Below, piece by piece: positions 23,407 to 35,758 of a DNA stretch of 64,000 nucleotides (positions are counted from its first letter, which is position 1; each line of letters starts with the position of its first letter). The notes beneath the pieces are model-generated. The model did no database searches. It was not told the origin of the DNA and was given only the letters and a program-made list of their open reading frames with translations. The stretch spans positions 22,269 to 86,268 of the forward strand of contig MSJH02000828.1 in assembly GCA_001931875.2 (NCBI GenBank), given 5' to 3'. The position numbers and the translations under genes were made by a program. This stretch comes from Byssochlamys sp. IMV 00236 (Eukaryota > Ascomycota > Eurotiomycetes > Eurotiales > Thermoascaceae).

Positions 23407-24747
23407 TCAGCCATAAGAGTAGTATCGCCGGCGTGCCCAAGGCTGATAGTAGGTTGAATAATCTGCAGAGAAAGAAGAAAAGAAAGATCATCAGTTAGCT
23501 TTTGATCCGACAAGGGGACTGAAAACGGGCGAAATACAGAGACGGTCGCATACCACGTTCACCAGAGATACCAAGTTGATCAGCGACGTTGACGTATCCT
23601 TCGTTGTTGATCCTGCCATGTTGTAGGAGAGTCGAGAGTTCAAGTCCTTTTTCGTCGGCTTGCCAGTCGGAGCGGCTGTAGACGGTCATCAGTATAGTCT
23701 TACATTGACGTGTGATTGTATGTTACTGCTCACCAGTATACACAGCGGACTCCGTTTGCACGCTGCGTCATGGCCCACCGCTGGAAGCACACCTTGTGCA
23801 CGTTGTTGCCGCATGCCGCTTTGCACCAGACTATTTCTTCGGTCTTTGGATCAAATTCCATGAAGCAGATCGGGCAATCACCCTCGATCGGTTTTCTCTT
23901 TCCCGACGTATCTTCTGCGGAGGCATTCTCTTGCGAACTCGAGGGCGCTCCTTGGAAGATCTCGCGAAGTTCCTTGAGACGGTCAGACCATGATCCTCGT
24001 GAAGTGGTATAGTGATGGGACGACTTACAGAGGACAGGAAAGCTAGTTGATATTGCAGATGCTCTGGGGCCTTCAGAACATTCACAAGAACCTGGTTGGC
24101 CATTAGCAATCGAATGTAAGAATAACGTAGGTGATTAAGTATAATTAGACAAGGTCAAAAGATCCATACGTACGTAGATAATGTGTTTACACAAGTCAGA
24201 ACGTTTGAGTGCATCCGGACAAGAGCATGATGGCACCTTCCCTATATTGACTCGATATATATTGCCCGTAGTGCCAACCATGTCGAATTGCCCCTCGGGG
24301 ACGGTATCAGTACCCGTCCTGGTCTGACCGACAACATACATCCTACTGAGGTTAGCAGACGACGATGTGTATGGACCAGTCTAGTAACTCTTACCGTTGA
24401 GTAGTAGCTCGCATCAGCTTTTCTATAAAGCTATTTGGAGGGTGATTGCGGAATCTCCTAGCACGGCGCTCTGTCACTTCCTCAAGGTAGGACGAGCCTG
24501 TCGTTGCCCTCTTTCGGGGCGAAGTATATACCGGTGACGATTCATCAGTCAAATCGATGAGATCGACTCTGCCTGAGGCTGCCATTGCAGCATTTCCCTT
24601 CCTTCTTACCGATCGGGGTGATATGGGAGCTGCACTAAGCTCTTGAGCTGTAGCTCTCTTCCTCTTGGCAGACGCTGTCTGCGCGCCCGTGCTTGCACTT
24701 GGAGCTCCCCGTTTCGTCGGGGTCGACGTCGTCCTGGTAGAACCCAT
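23407..24747 (-). CDS. SWIM + RING zinc-finger protein (ZSWIM2/MEX-like putative E3 ubiquitin ligase)
   Basis: Six exons (24747-24395, 24345-24174, 24091-24029, 23972-23734, 23675-23554, 23462-23407) give 334 residues. Residues 1-117 are a basic, Ser/Thr-rich tail with an LIDLTDESSP motif that resembles a SUMO-interacting motif. A SWIM finger follows (C158-x-C160-x9-C170-x-H172, in CSCPDALKRSDLCKH). After a helical linker comes a RING-type finger: C229, C232, C246, C250, H255, C258, C273, C276, including CGNNVHKVCFQRWA. The order is that of SWIM-RING proteins such as animal ZSWIM2. The C-terminus is Tyr/Arg-rich (YYQPWARRRYYSYG). The exon 2 acceptor could lie three bases later without changing the frame. 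Ubiquitin-ligase activity is inferred from the family; the substrate is unknown. Confidence 0.85.
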
Positions 24748-25327
24748 GACGCTAGTAAACGAGGGTCCTCGAAAGAAGTATCAGGATAATATGCGACGGT
24801 GCAGAAGGATGCTGGCTGATAGTGATATGTTGCGGAGTGGCGATAAGATGGAACGACCATTCAGTGCCAAAACCGATGATGGTATCCAATAGGACGCGCT
24901 TCCGCTCAACGCGACACGTGCTGTAATTTGCAGCAGACGATATAGTTAACAGTCGCAGGACCACTACTATTGACACAACAAAATCCTGAAACCGAGTGGT
25001 CCAGTATGTCAGATAGGCCTGTATTATTAGTGTAACTCCAACTGCGATTATTACGTCGTTGGCGGTAACTTAAGCGGTCACTAAGTTCTGTTGTCATGAT
25101 TATTGTTGAGGAGTTCGAGTTTCATTGTTATCGGAGTTTGTTCGATTTGCACATTTTGTTAGGTTTGATCTTCCAGCGGCGCGTCTAGCCGCGGTTCCAC
25201 CGGGGAATTGATTAGATGTCAAGCAACTTGCGATAAACGGTATTTAACTAATGAGTTCACAATATCTCTAGTCATCTTGTCAACGAATATCAGAATCTAA
25301 CATCAACTACAAAATCATATCCATATT
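24748..25327. promoter_or_regulatory. Divergent upstream region of SWIM/RING gene and TRAPPC13 gene
   Basis: 580 bp between two divergent start codons. A CACGTG is present near 24915. No strong TATA box. The region is moderately AT-rich with no supported ORF. Confidence 0.45.
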
Positions 25328-26560
25328 ATGGCACGAGCACGCGCTCACTCAGGGGCTGAGGCCCCCAAGGAGCCTCATGCAGTATCTCTTAAAGGTATGT
25401 ATCAATGGACGTTCTAATAATGTTGCGTGGCTGATTGAAGTTCAGTTTTACGGTACGCTGAGGATATCCCAGTTCTGGTTCTTGTTCGAAGAAAGAAATT
25501 GACTCTTTCAGACTATCACGACCATCCTTCTCATATCAATGTCCATTGCCTGCTGCAAATACTAAGATATCGCCAAAGGCGTCGCTGAGTTACCCATCAA
25601 ATGAGGGTGACAATGAATTCATTCTTAGCCCAAATGTACGCGAGTGGCCTCTCACACGCATATATTTCAGTTGCTGACATTTACGGAAAGCTTACTCTTC
25701 CTCCCACCTTTGGATCTGCCTATGTTGGAGAGACGTTCGCATGTTCCTTGTGTGCAAACAATGACTTGCCGCAAGAGGAGTCCTCAAGGGTCATTACCTC
25801 AGTCCGCATCCTTGCGGAAATGCAGACCCCTTCGCAGATATTCCCCTTAGAACTTACACCACCCAGCAGAGAGCTTCAGACAGAGGGATTAGGGAAAGGT
25901 GAATCTTTCCAACAGATCGTACGGTTCGATCTGAAGGAAGAGGGGAACCACATACTGGCCGTCAGCGTTAGTTACACGGAGACTCTGATGGCAGACAACT
26001 CGCAAGCCGCAAGCGGACGTGCAAGGACTTTCCGCAAGCTCTACCAGTTTATTGCCCAGCCTTGTCTTAGTGTTAGGACTAAGGCAACTGAACTGTTGCC
26101 TCTAGAGGTGGACAATAAGTCTCTAGGACCATACGGCAAGTCGCGGCTGCTTCGATTTGCCCTCGAAGCACAACTGGAAAATGTTGGAGACGGTTCTGTT
26201 GTCGTCCAGGTTGGTTACTCTGAGACGCCTACTTGCTTGCGGAGAAGCCTGTCGCTTACTGTTATGTAGCAAACAACGCTAAACCCGAAGCCACCTTTCA
26301 AATCTCGTTCATTAAACTGGGACTTCGATAGACCAGATGGTCTGAAGGTTCAAGCGCCATTGCTCAATCCACGTGATGTCCTGCAGGTTTCCTTTCTTGT
26401 TGAACAAGAGCCTGGTGAGCAGGACGGTCTGGATGCTTTGCAGAAAGACCTGAAACGAGATGGTCGCGCTACGCTCGGGCAACTGTCTATCGAATGGCGA
26501 AGCGCCATGGGTGACAAGGGATTCCTGACCACCGGTAACCTGCTAACTAGGAAGCGATAA
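25328..26560 (+). CDS. TRAPP complex subunit 13 homologue (DUF974/TRAPPC13 family)
   Basis: TRAPPC13 is a subunit of the TRAPP vesicle-tethering complexes at the Golgi. Five exons (25328-25394, 25446-25452, 25512-25635, 25691-26209, 26270-26560) give 335 residues. At first sight the 5' part looks frameshifted, but a 7-nt micro-exon (TTTTACG) joins SLK to VLRLSRPSFSYQ and restores one frame through FILSPN, LTLPPTFGSAYVGETFACSL, IVRFDLKEEGNHILAVSVSY and RTFRKLYQFIAQPCLSVRTK. The C-terminal exon carries LNPRDVLQVSFLVEQEPGEQ and LSIEWRSAMGDKGFLTTGNL. All introns are GT...AG; the acceptor at 25690 (GGAAAG) follows a TGCTGAC branch site. Beta-sandwich family with no catalytic residues. Confidence 0.88.
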
Positions 26561-29520
26561 TAATAACCCAGCAGGAACTGACGAGTGACTCCTGGAACTT
26601 ACTGCTCCTGCTCTCACCGCAATGGGGGCCTCTCTCACCATGACCAACTCCAGATATGCAGAACGCATGACATTCTATGCCTATGGGCTGCTCTACGAGC
26701 GATGGGCCCGGATGTGAACAGATAGCTTGCCGCCCGATGTGGACTTTTAGGGACGGTTTATCGAGTCCCTGGTTGTTTCAGGCGCAGGAAGATCCAGCTT
26801 GGGATGTTCGATGTCTATGCTCTGCATCGATGGGCTCTTGGTCCCTGCATGGGGCCATTCTCCGCCCGTCAACCAACCTCTGGCACTTGCGGCATAATTT
26901 CTATTTATGTAACGTGTAGGGGAGAACAATCCCGTCCCCAGGGAAACATATCCGAGACAGGTCTCGAGAGCAATGCGGTCTCCTTCGATAGCGCTGTTGG
27001 TATAGAAATCGAGCTGCTGCTCCTTCGTTTAATCTAACTAGAGCAATCAAGTAACTAATCATGACACCCGAATATGGGGCGGAAACTAGTCGCGTCACTG
27101 AGTCAACAGGGGCTCCCCAGATGAAACGGGAATTACTAGCATAGCGCGGTCCATCCACAGTTATTATTATCATATTATTATGCCTCCCTTCGAAGTTCGG
27201 TGTTACCTCTAGTCGATTTTATATTCGACTACAGATGGATTTGTGTGTGTGGCTCCCGCAATGGCCTCCAGGAAAAGGACACCGTCCATGACAGGCGATC
27301 ATCGTTTTGAGACGGGCTCCAGAGCATATAGTTGGGGTTAGCGGAGGATATTTCCTGCGGATCGAGCCGGCCAGTGTTGTATCTATCGCTTTCTTGTGCC
27401 GACGGCGTGTCTGAAAATGCTTGGCCAAGGAAAGGATCTCCCATGAGAACGGCAGTTGAAACGCTAGCGATTCAAGACCAAAGCGTTTTCGCCGTGCAGC
27501 CGTAAAGAGGCCTGAGCTCCTGGGTTCCTAGTTGAGGTCCAACTTGGCTAGTTCAACGCCACTGAGGAACGTTGCGGTTATACTTTACCTTTGCAAGTAA
27601 ACTTGGGAAGACGCGGATGCTAATAATAATACCTGGTCCCTGACAGATGGAGTTGTACAGGGCCGCTTAACGTATTTTCCCAATAGACATGTAAACAACA
27701 GGCTAAGACTGATCTCCTTGAACTTGAAGGGAGAAGACTCCAACCGCAGACCGGGGAACCTTCGCTTATTCAAGCAATAGTTAATGGCTTCTGCACAGTA
27801 GAGTTGTTGGTAAGCAGACATCGGTGTCCGTCCGGCACTAGTATACATCTTGTCGAAGACTCTGCCCATACGGTTGGATGGCAGTTATCTACCGCTGGCT
27901 GCCTCATGCCGCGTTGCATTTGCATAATGATGATTGATAATGATTGCAGCATTCTATTATTATTGCTTCTCGCCGATGTCGTGACACAGAGGACACGGCC
28001 TCTTAAGGAGTTCTCAACTCGAAAATAGTTCCTGTGGGGTCCGGACAAGAGCCTGGCTCCCTCAGAGCCTAATTTTGCTTAACGCTTGTCCTCCACAATC
28101 GTCGAAACAGCAGCTACTTAGTTGCCCTGGCGGGAAAATATGGGGACGCAAGACACTCCTTGAGTCTTTGCTGCCTGTCTGGGAGGGCAAACGGTGAGGA
28201 GGAGTCAGGACGAGGGAATAATAAGGCTAGAAGGACGATTCCTCAATGGATCGTTGATCGTTCTAACGATGCAGATCATCGCACAAGGCATGGAGTATAT
28301 CCTATCACCCGAAGATCCTTTACCCAGTCTGCTTATCGTTTGAACTGCTGGGCTGCTGGGGAACAATCGATGACCGAGACTTGTCCTATGTCCATCCAAT
28401 GATGGACCCATCTTGTCCACCAAAGTATCTCCGCCACCACAATCATCGGCAGAGCGCTTCGCTGGATCGGGAGAGCCTTTCAATCCTAGAGTAGGAGAGT
28501 ATGGACTATGGAGTAAGTTACGCTGGTAGAGAACGGGTGAACGATGGGGACAGCATTGCGTAGCGAACAGAAAACTGAGTTTGGCCGCTACTTATTTCCC
28601 TCCTCGTCACCGTTTGAAGACGAGAGAGAAAAAAAAAAGTGTTGTCGAGACCTCAAGAGAGGGCAGAATAGCCATTCCACTCGATTTTTTTGCGCCCTTT
28701 TCACCCCGCCCCCCCGGGAGTTCTCGCGAACGCTGGACTAGCCTGGATCTCCAGCTACGGACAAATTGACAGCAGTACCGTATAAAGAACGCATCTGGTA
28801 CACACGACATCAGCTCCACTGAATTAGGATCGGAAGTGTTGCTCCCAAACCGTTATCCATGGTTAAGTTACGTGACCCTCCACCAAGAGTTCGCAGTCTC
28901 CCGTCTTCCAGGCCGCACCAGGAACGAGCAACTGTTTTGCCCTTTGGGACTAAAGACGGCCGCCAGACGGAGCGCTGATAGCTGCCTCTAGTGTGCCGCT
29001 ATCTCTTGGGGCCTCGGCCGTATCATCCTTCTTCCTGTCAAAGCCCCCCTTGCCCACCTGCGGCTAGCGGTCTTCCCTTGTGGCGGGCGATTGTCTTTGG
29101 CGGTGGTTCCTGGGGCCATTGCCGTTGTGTGCGTCTGTTCCAGCGTACAGGCACGTTGTGTTTCTCCAATTTTCCATTTTGTGGAGTGCGCAGTCTTTCC
29201 GCGTGTCTAACTTGGGCCTGACAGTCAGTCTAACTGGCCTCTTCACGGCAATTCTCCTCTGCCCCTGCAGAATCCCCAGAAACCGGTGCGCGCACACCGC
29301 AGTGCCTCGTCCACACCACGTCCCTCCTTGCTTGACACCTTCTCTCCTGGAGGACTCGATTGGAATCAATTTCTGTGGACGGCGTCTCTCGTGGCTGGCG
29401 GTGTGATTGATGTGATTGTGACAGACAACCCCTGGTGTTATAGGACGGGTCTATATGAGACCTTGATACTATCGCCTCGTCCATGCTTCTAGCAACAGCC
29501 GCCGTTTCCATCTCGTCGAC
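26561..29520. other. Gene-poor 3 kb region
   Basis: After the TRAPPC13 stop, about 2.3 kb has only short ORFs in all frames with no recognisable motif. Base composition is mixed, with stops frequent in every frame. The right-hand 600 bp (about 28,900-29,520) is C/T-rich on the top strand and is likely the promoter and leader of the DENN gene. An A-run and a C-run (CCCCGCCCCCCCGGG) lie near 28625 and 28705. No tRNA or rRNA was recognised. Confidence 0.4.
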
Positions 29521-32500
29521 ATGCCTCCAACGACCTCGACTCCTGAGACATCCACCGCGCCCCTCGCAGATTTCTTTTGGATAGCCGGTGTCGATGGCTC
29601 CGAAATACTGGATACCTTCTTGAGATTGGGAGAGGAGTACAATCGTTCGCATAGAAACAGTGCTCCTGGCCCCGCCCTCTCCGATACGATCGAAGAGGAT
29701 GCCGACGCCGAAGAGGAAAGTGGCTCTGTCCCTCTGGAGGACTCTTCTCGACCAGAATCGAGAAATGGAAGACGGAATTCGGTTCAGCGTCTGTCGAGGC
29801 TATCAAACGAAGCGTCGATGTCAATGCGGTCATCAGGGTCCGATCCAAAAGGATCCCACAGCAACCGAAGCAGCATGACAATCAGAGGGGCTGGAGGAGC
29901 CGCATCCCCGAACAGGACCTCATTCCTCGGTGACTTTGACTTCGATAAGGCGCTGCTGAAGTTTGCATCAGAGAGAGAGACCTTCCTGTCCGATCTGAGC
30001 CTCAGTGCTGGAGCCATCACGAACACACGGCCAAAGCCGAGGCCGAGAACGCAGAGGATCATCTCAGATGAGCAGTTGCCGCAGACGAACCCTCTGAAAT
30101 CAGGTATCGGAAGCGTGCGTAGGCACATGTCTTTCAGGGATATGAACAGCATGAAGAGACAACCTTCCGTTGCTCGTCAAGGTAAGCTCCCCATGCACCT
30201 TCCGCCCTTCTCTGTTGCCAGTTTGCTTACAATACGTTTTACTCTGACAGCATCCGTTCGAACCTCGAGACGCATGAGCAACTACAATTCCGTGATTCCA
30301 GTTCCACAACCGTTGGACACCTCACCATCAATGCATCCGCTCAAACGGAGATTCGAACCTGTCCTCCTCGACAGATATCCTCAGAAGGGAGCGCCTGATG
30401 AGAACAACCAAAGAGGAAAGTTTCCAGATTACGTGCCAATGTTTGCCTTCCCAAACGACATTAGTATCGTCTCTTCAGATCAGCGGCCACGGTCCACCTG
30501 GCATGGATTCATCATGACCGGTGGCGACGGCTCTAAGTTGCATGCGATATGCGTGACGGTGTGGATCCCTTTGAATCCACGGGCTGCAGAAGAATTAGAA
30601 AAGCGCTGCGAGGAATGGCGGAGAGATAACATGACAGGGGAGGAGAGAGAATTGGCTGCCAGTCTCGGTGAGAGGCTCGCGGCAGAGAGAGCCAAGCTAT
30701 CACGCCTTCTTGCCCAACTGCCAACAGTTCAGTCTGGCTCAGCAGACAGAGAGGCCTTGGAGGACGAGATTAGCTCTGTGGAAGAAAAGATCGGACTGAT
30801 GACTGATCTCTTGCGGCCTGTTCGTCATGGAGCAGCCTCCAAGATTGAGGGTCTCACCGATGGGGATACGGGATTCTGGATACCTCGTGCATACGGTATC
30901 CTGGGCAAAGATTCATCAATGACAAGTTTCTGGAAAGAATGGTTGAAGGCGGTGATTGTGCCAATGACCGAAGGGGGCGTCGCAAGAGTGCCTCCCAGTT
31001 CGCCCCGGACAGGAGTCTGGCAGCCTCTCGAACGCTACGTGATGAATCTCTGCACAGAAGCCTTCAGTCCAGTTTCGTCGAAGACGCAGGTCGAGATCGC
31101 AATCAGGGAGCTGCGCCTCTTTGCACGGAGAGAGGCAATCAACGAATTGCCGGGATCTCGCAACACGGACTTGTATGCGTTATTCAAGGCGCTTTCAGTA
31201 TCCAACATCATCCTCCTTTTTGAATACGCTCTTACTGAATCGAGGATTATTTTCCTGTCGTCTCACACGTCGATGCTCTATCTGGCGACTAGAGCTCTTA
31301 TTGATCTCTTATTTCCACTACAGTGGACCGGGGTCCTCATTCCCGTACTGCCTGCTCGTCTGATACAGGCAATCGAGGCACCCTGCCCTTATATTGTTGG
31401 AATCGAGCGAAGATATGAGAAAGTCGAATTACCATCGGATGATTTCGTGCTAGTCGACCTGGACGAGAATGAAATTGAGAGTACAGCCAAGCCAACGCCG
31501 TTACCTCGTCACCAGCGCCGGAAATTGCTGTCTCTTCTTCAACTAGCTGCTCCCCACCATAGCCGGTACGGAGTCAGCACCGGTCCACCAGCATACGCAG
31601 TTGAGACATTTCCTTTCGATTCATTTATGGCAGAAAACCCTGCGATTTTTGTATCGAAAGCGCAACCGACACATCTTGCGAAGTATGTCAGTATGAACTC
31701 AAACGCTTTTGGTCAAGAGCCCGTCGCTTCGGGATCGCCCCAACCTATGATTTTCAATACTTTCCTCTATGCGCAGAACCAGTATGCGCTCGCCAGACGT
31801 TATTCTAATAAATCAGGCTCGGACCGACCAAGCACAAGTTCGACGACGAAGACCGGCTCTCCGCCATCCCCGCGAACTGGTTCGCCAACCTCAGGACACT
31901 TCCCTCCCCTGCCCTCTACTCCCGCATCCCGTAACGACTCCGGGTACGCTCTGCAAGCATCCTTGAGGGAGAAACGATCGGGACATTTCGACACGTCCTC
32001 TCGTAGGAGCTCCTCCTTTGGGCGCCCGGGAGTTCCAAGGCGACCCAGTGCACCGTTCCTTGGTCATGCCTCCAATCTCTCAGTGACGACTCTGAGCACA
32101 GATTATGGCGGATCGACGTATGCGCCATCAGTGTACGCTCAGTCCACTATTGCTGCTTCGACTATCGTCCCTCAAGCGACAGCGCAGGCTGTCTACAACA
32201 CGGAGAGTTCCTGTTATGCTGAAGGGCATTGCTTGCAGCTGCAACCCTGGGACGAGAAGGCTACTTGCTCCTTGTGTGATGAGAGGGCAGAAGAAGGAAT
32301 GTACAGATGCACTGCGTGCAAGATCATAGTACATGGCCAGTGTGCGCCTCAGATTTGTATTGTCTGTCCTGCAGCTTTCCATCCTGAGCAGGTTCGGGCT
32401 GCCTTTGTCCGATGCTTTGCCAGTCTGTTCTACACGTACAAGAAATATCTTGTGCCTGCTAGTGGCGATAAAAAGAAGTCAGGCCTGACTTACAGTTTCA

Positions 32501-33112
32501 ACATGGAAGCATTCCTCAAGAGCTTACCGCACGAGCATGCAGACTACATGGCCGTACTCCAGCAAACACAAGGTAAGTTACCCGGTCTTATTGTACTTCT
32601 TTTGCGCTTGGCGCGGCGGTCTCTTACACACATCGAAGGTTTCAACGAGTTCATAAGTGAGCGTGAGAGAGCGAAACCGAAGTCAAAGGATCCGAGAATC
32701 AGCTTGTTCGATGAAATTATCCTGTCAAAGCGTAATCGTGGCCGGGCGTCTATCTTCTCTGGCCGTACCGTCACCGATTTCCTCACAGACACGTCGAACC
32801 ACCTCTGGCGATCGGCAGCTGCAACTTCTTTCCCATCAAGCAGTAGAAGCCAGCAAAATCTCTCGGGTGATTATGGCAGTCTCACGACCAGAGGTAAGGA
32901 ACAAACCGACCCTTTGTAGACTTCGGAGCCCACTGTAGAGAGAGAACTCGCTAACATTCAAATCGGCAGCACCTGCGAAACTCGACATATCTTTGATGAA
33001 GGAACCGCGAATGGTGCACGGACAGCCCCGTATGACGAAGACAACGAACAATGCACGTCGCAAACCACTGCCTAAACTCATGAACGGCTTGTCGATATCA
33101 CCCCCTTCTTGA
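29521..33112 (+). CDS. DENN-domain protein with C1-type zinc finger (putative Rab GEF)
   Basis: Exons 29521-30181, 30251-32572, 32639-32893 and 32970-33112 give 1,126 residues. It opens with ADFFWIAGVDGSEILDTFLR, typical of an upstream-DENN start, followed by a Ser/Arg-rich insertion. The cDENN core is seen in LYALFKALSVSNIILLFEYA, LTESRIIFLSSHTSMLYLAT, DLLFPLQWTGVLIPVLPARL and APCPYIVGIERRYEKVELPS, with VLVDLDENEI marking dDENN. A C1-like finger lies at about residues 877-926 (GHCLQLQPWDE, CSLCDE, CTACKIIVHGQCAPQICIVC). The C-terminal tail holds conserved FNEFISERER and PRISLFDEIILSKRNRGR. DENN proteins usually act as GDP-GTP exchange factors for Rab GTPases; the target here is unknown. Introns 1 and 2 (69 and 66 nt) are multiples of three without a stop. 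Confidence 0.9.
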
Positions 33113-34546
33113 ATCGTCTTAGACACGGGATTGCGCTCCTGAGTTATGACTGGGACAAGAGGCTCGGTGTCTGCCTATAGAGATCTCTCTATAGTTTCGA
33201 GCCGCATTTTTTCTACGCATAAATACCTCTTAATGTCTTGAACACTTCTTCCGTCGAACCAGAATACGAGGGGATCGAGTTTCTTTTTTCCGGATTCTTG
33301 CTTCACAGGGCAGGGCCCTTGAGCGTTATGGTCCTCGGTGTTTCGGATGAAGTTTAATGGTCTCTTGACTTCTCGCACGATCTCCGACAGTGGTGCGGTA
33401 ATAATGATACAGTATGTTAGTAGAGGCGCTGCTGGGCGGACATATCTCTCCAGCAAGAGGCTTACGTCCACTTGCTGTTACGCATGTCTGTTGCCATGAG
33501 TCTCGGCTTTCCGCTTTCCAAAAGCACGCTTGTTGGACTGCATACGAAAATAACGGATTCGCGCTTGCAATTGTCGCCTAGCTTCTTGTCTGTATGTTGA
33601 TTGGTCTGGTCCATGCGAGATGGGACCCTTCGTCCCAGTTGCACAGGATGAGACTGGGTGGAAATCAGTTGTGCTGCGAGCAAAAAGTACATACGTCTCC
33701 GACTGGGAGCCGACGCTGGCACTTGAGACGCGAGATCGGCCATAGGGAAACCTGGGTCTTGTCTTGCCCGTCTTGCGTACCTGGACTTGCTTGGCTCTCA
33801 TGTCCTTGCTATTTCTTGGAAATCTGTTACCGATCGCTAAATACTTGGCGTCAAATTCTCCTGTTTATGTTTAATACCCGAGAGCTTCTTGTCTGTCCAT
33901 TTGAGTCATCTCTGCGACTGTTGTGCATACTTGCAAAATTGAGCCTCTGCCCGTCGAGAATTTTCTTGTTTCCAGTTGTTTCACGCTTTCTCGCCCGATA
34001 ACCCCAGTTCCCCTTGTTTTGGCACGTCCATCAGTTCTAGATAGGAGTATGATTGTGATGCGCGGCATATATCCCCAATCCACGGTGCATTTTCTTGAGC
34101 TTGGATTAGATTGCTTGATATTTTATTTCTGTTGTAAGAGGACGTATTATTATTAGTTATTCGGTAGAACTGCCTTGGTCAGCATTAATTTGGAGCAATC
34201 TACCACTTGGGACAATCGGACTTTGAGAGCGGAGATAGCGATACGCCGGAGGGCCCAAAGAACGTCGAGGCGAGAAGGAATCCATTGATGGACCGTGGAT
34301 GATGATGGACTAACAATGTCCGGTTAGCACTGTGGATATGCGCGTTTCGCAAGAATGGGGTGGCTCGACTTATCCCCGAACTCTTGGAGGGGCTGGCTTG
34401 TTCGAGCCCCACCGATAAAGTAGGCAGTATATATACATATATATATATATACCCCTCCGGATAGACAGAAGCTGCCCAGAATGTGAAATACGGCACGATA
34501 CTATACCGGTGGTTCGTTTCATTATAACTCTGATTGACTCCTCACG
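33113..34546. other. Intergenic region between the DENN gene and the aldo-keto reductase
   Basis: 1.4 kb. The left part is the DENN 3' region. Minus-strand ORFs at 33175-33471, 33462-33743 and 33478-33801 overlap one another and show no family motif. Near 34350-34410 is a GC-rich patch with an imperfect inverted repeat, then an AT repeat upstream of the next gene. Confidence 0.4.
34428..34451 (+). promoter_or_regulatory. (TA)n run, likely TATA region of the aldo-keto reductase gene
   Basis: An almost pure TATA/CATA run about 100 bp upstream of the start at 34547, in the right place for a core promoter. Function is inferred from position. Confidence 0.5.
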
Positions 34547-35758
34547 ATGGTTCCGAAACTACCAACTCGCCAACTGGGCAAGGATGGACCTCAGGTCGTT
34601 GCCCTGGGATGGGGAGCTATGGGCCTGTCCAGGTTCTACGGCCCTGCCAAACCCGACGAGGAACGTCTCAAGTTCCTGGATTATGTACACTCGACCGGTC
34701 TGACCAACTGGGATACCTCGGACATGTACGGCGACAGCGAGGACCTGCTTGGAAAATGGTTCGCTCAGTCCGGCAAGCGGGACGAGATCTTCCTTGCGAC
34801 CAAGTTCGCCGTCACGAAGGATAAGGACGGGAACTTCATTCTGAGAAACGATCCGCCGTATGTTAAGGAAGCGTGTGAGACGAGTCTGAAACGGATGGGA
34901 ATCAAGACCATTGATCTCTATTATTGTCATCGGATGGATGGCGTTACGCCCATCGAGAAGACGGTCCAGGCTATGGCGGAGCTGAAGAAGGAAGGGAAGA
35001 TTCGGTATCTGGGACTATCGGAGTGTTCTGCTGAAACGCTTCGTCGAGCGTGAGTGGACTCTTTTTTTTCTTTCTTCTTCTTTCCCTACTACTGACAATA
35101 GTCAGTTCGGGAGTTGGAAAATCATAGTTATATGCTGATGGGAAAATTGGTTTTGCAGATGCAAGGTACACCACATCTCGGCCGTCCAGGTCGAATACAG
35201 CCCTTACAGTCTGGATATCGAAAGCCCACGTACCAAGCTCCTTGAGACCGCTCGTGAGCTCGGCGTTGCTATTGTCGCATACTCTCCTCTCTGCCGTGGA
35301 TTCCTCGGAGGTAAAATCAGATCACCCGACGATTTCCCAGAGGATGACTTCCGAAAGACCCTGCCACGTTTCTCGAAGGAGAATTTCTACAAGAATATTA
35401 AGCTTCTCGATATCCTCAACGGGATCGCTGATAAGAAGGGTGTCCATGTCAGTTCTCTGACGCTGGCGTGGCTCATGGCTCAGGGAGATGACATTATTCC
35501 CATTCCAGGCACGACGAGTGTCGAGAATCTTGACATCAATGTGAAGGCGCTCAGTATCAAGCTGACGCCGGAGGAGAGTACGGAGATCCGAGCTGCAGCT
35601 GAGAATGCAGAGGTTGTTGGCGACAGATATGGTCCTGGGTAAGAAAGAAAAAGATTCCGAATCCCATGTTATGCATAGTTGTGCAGTTCAGTTACTAACA
35701 GGAATAATTTAGCCTCGGGGATCAAGTATTTGCTGATACCCCGCCTTTGGAGGCGTAA
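34547..35758 (+). CDS. Aldo-keto reductase (pyridoxal reductase-like AKR)
   Basis: An NADPH-dependent TIM-barrel oxidoreductase of the cytosol. Exons 34547-35049, 35159-35638 and 35713-35758 give 342 residues. The catalytic tetrad is visible as D56 and Y61 (NWDTSDMYGDSED), K86 (LATKFAV) and H128 (LYYCHRMDG). Cofactor-side motifs are YLGLSECSAETLRRA, VQVEYSPYSLDIE, IVAYSPLCRGFLGG and PIPGTTSVENLDIN. The tail GLGDQVFADTPPLEA comes from the third exon; a nearby acceptor at 35700 would give a different tail, but ADTPPL is usual in this subgroup. The subgroup resembles fungal/yeast pyridoxal reductase and YakC-type enzymes; the natural substrate cannot be read from sequence. No cluster partners are apparent. 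Confidence 0.92.

Noticed and set aside
25446..25700. TRAPPC13 as a pseudogene with a broken 5' end
   Set aside because: A 7-nt micro-exon and an acceptor at 25690 give an intact 335-residue model.
33462..33801. Two overlapping minus-strand ORFs downstream of the DENN gene
   Set aside because: Different frames over the same bases, no family motif, in the 3' region of a gene on the other strand.
34350..34425. tRNA-like sequence with a TTCGAGCCCC word
   Set aside because: No A box at the right distance and no cloverleaf pairing; the inverted repeat is imperfect.
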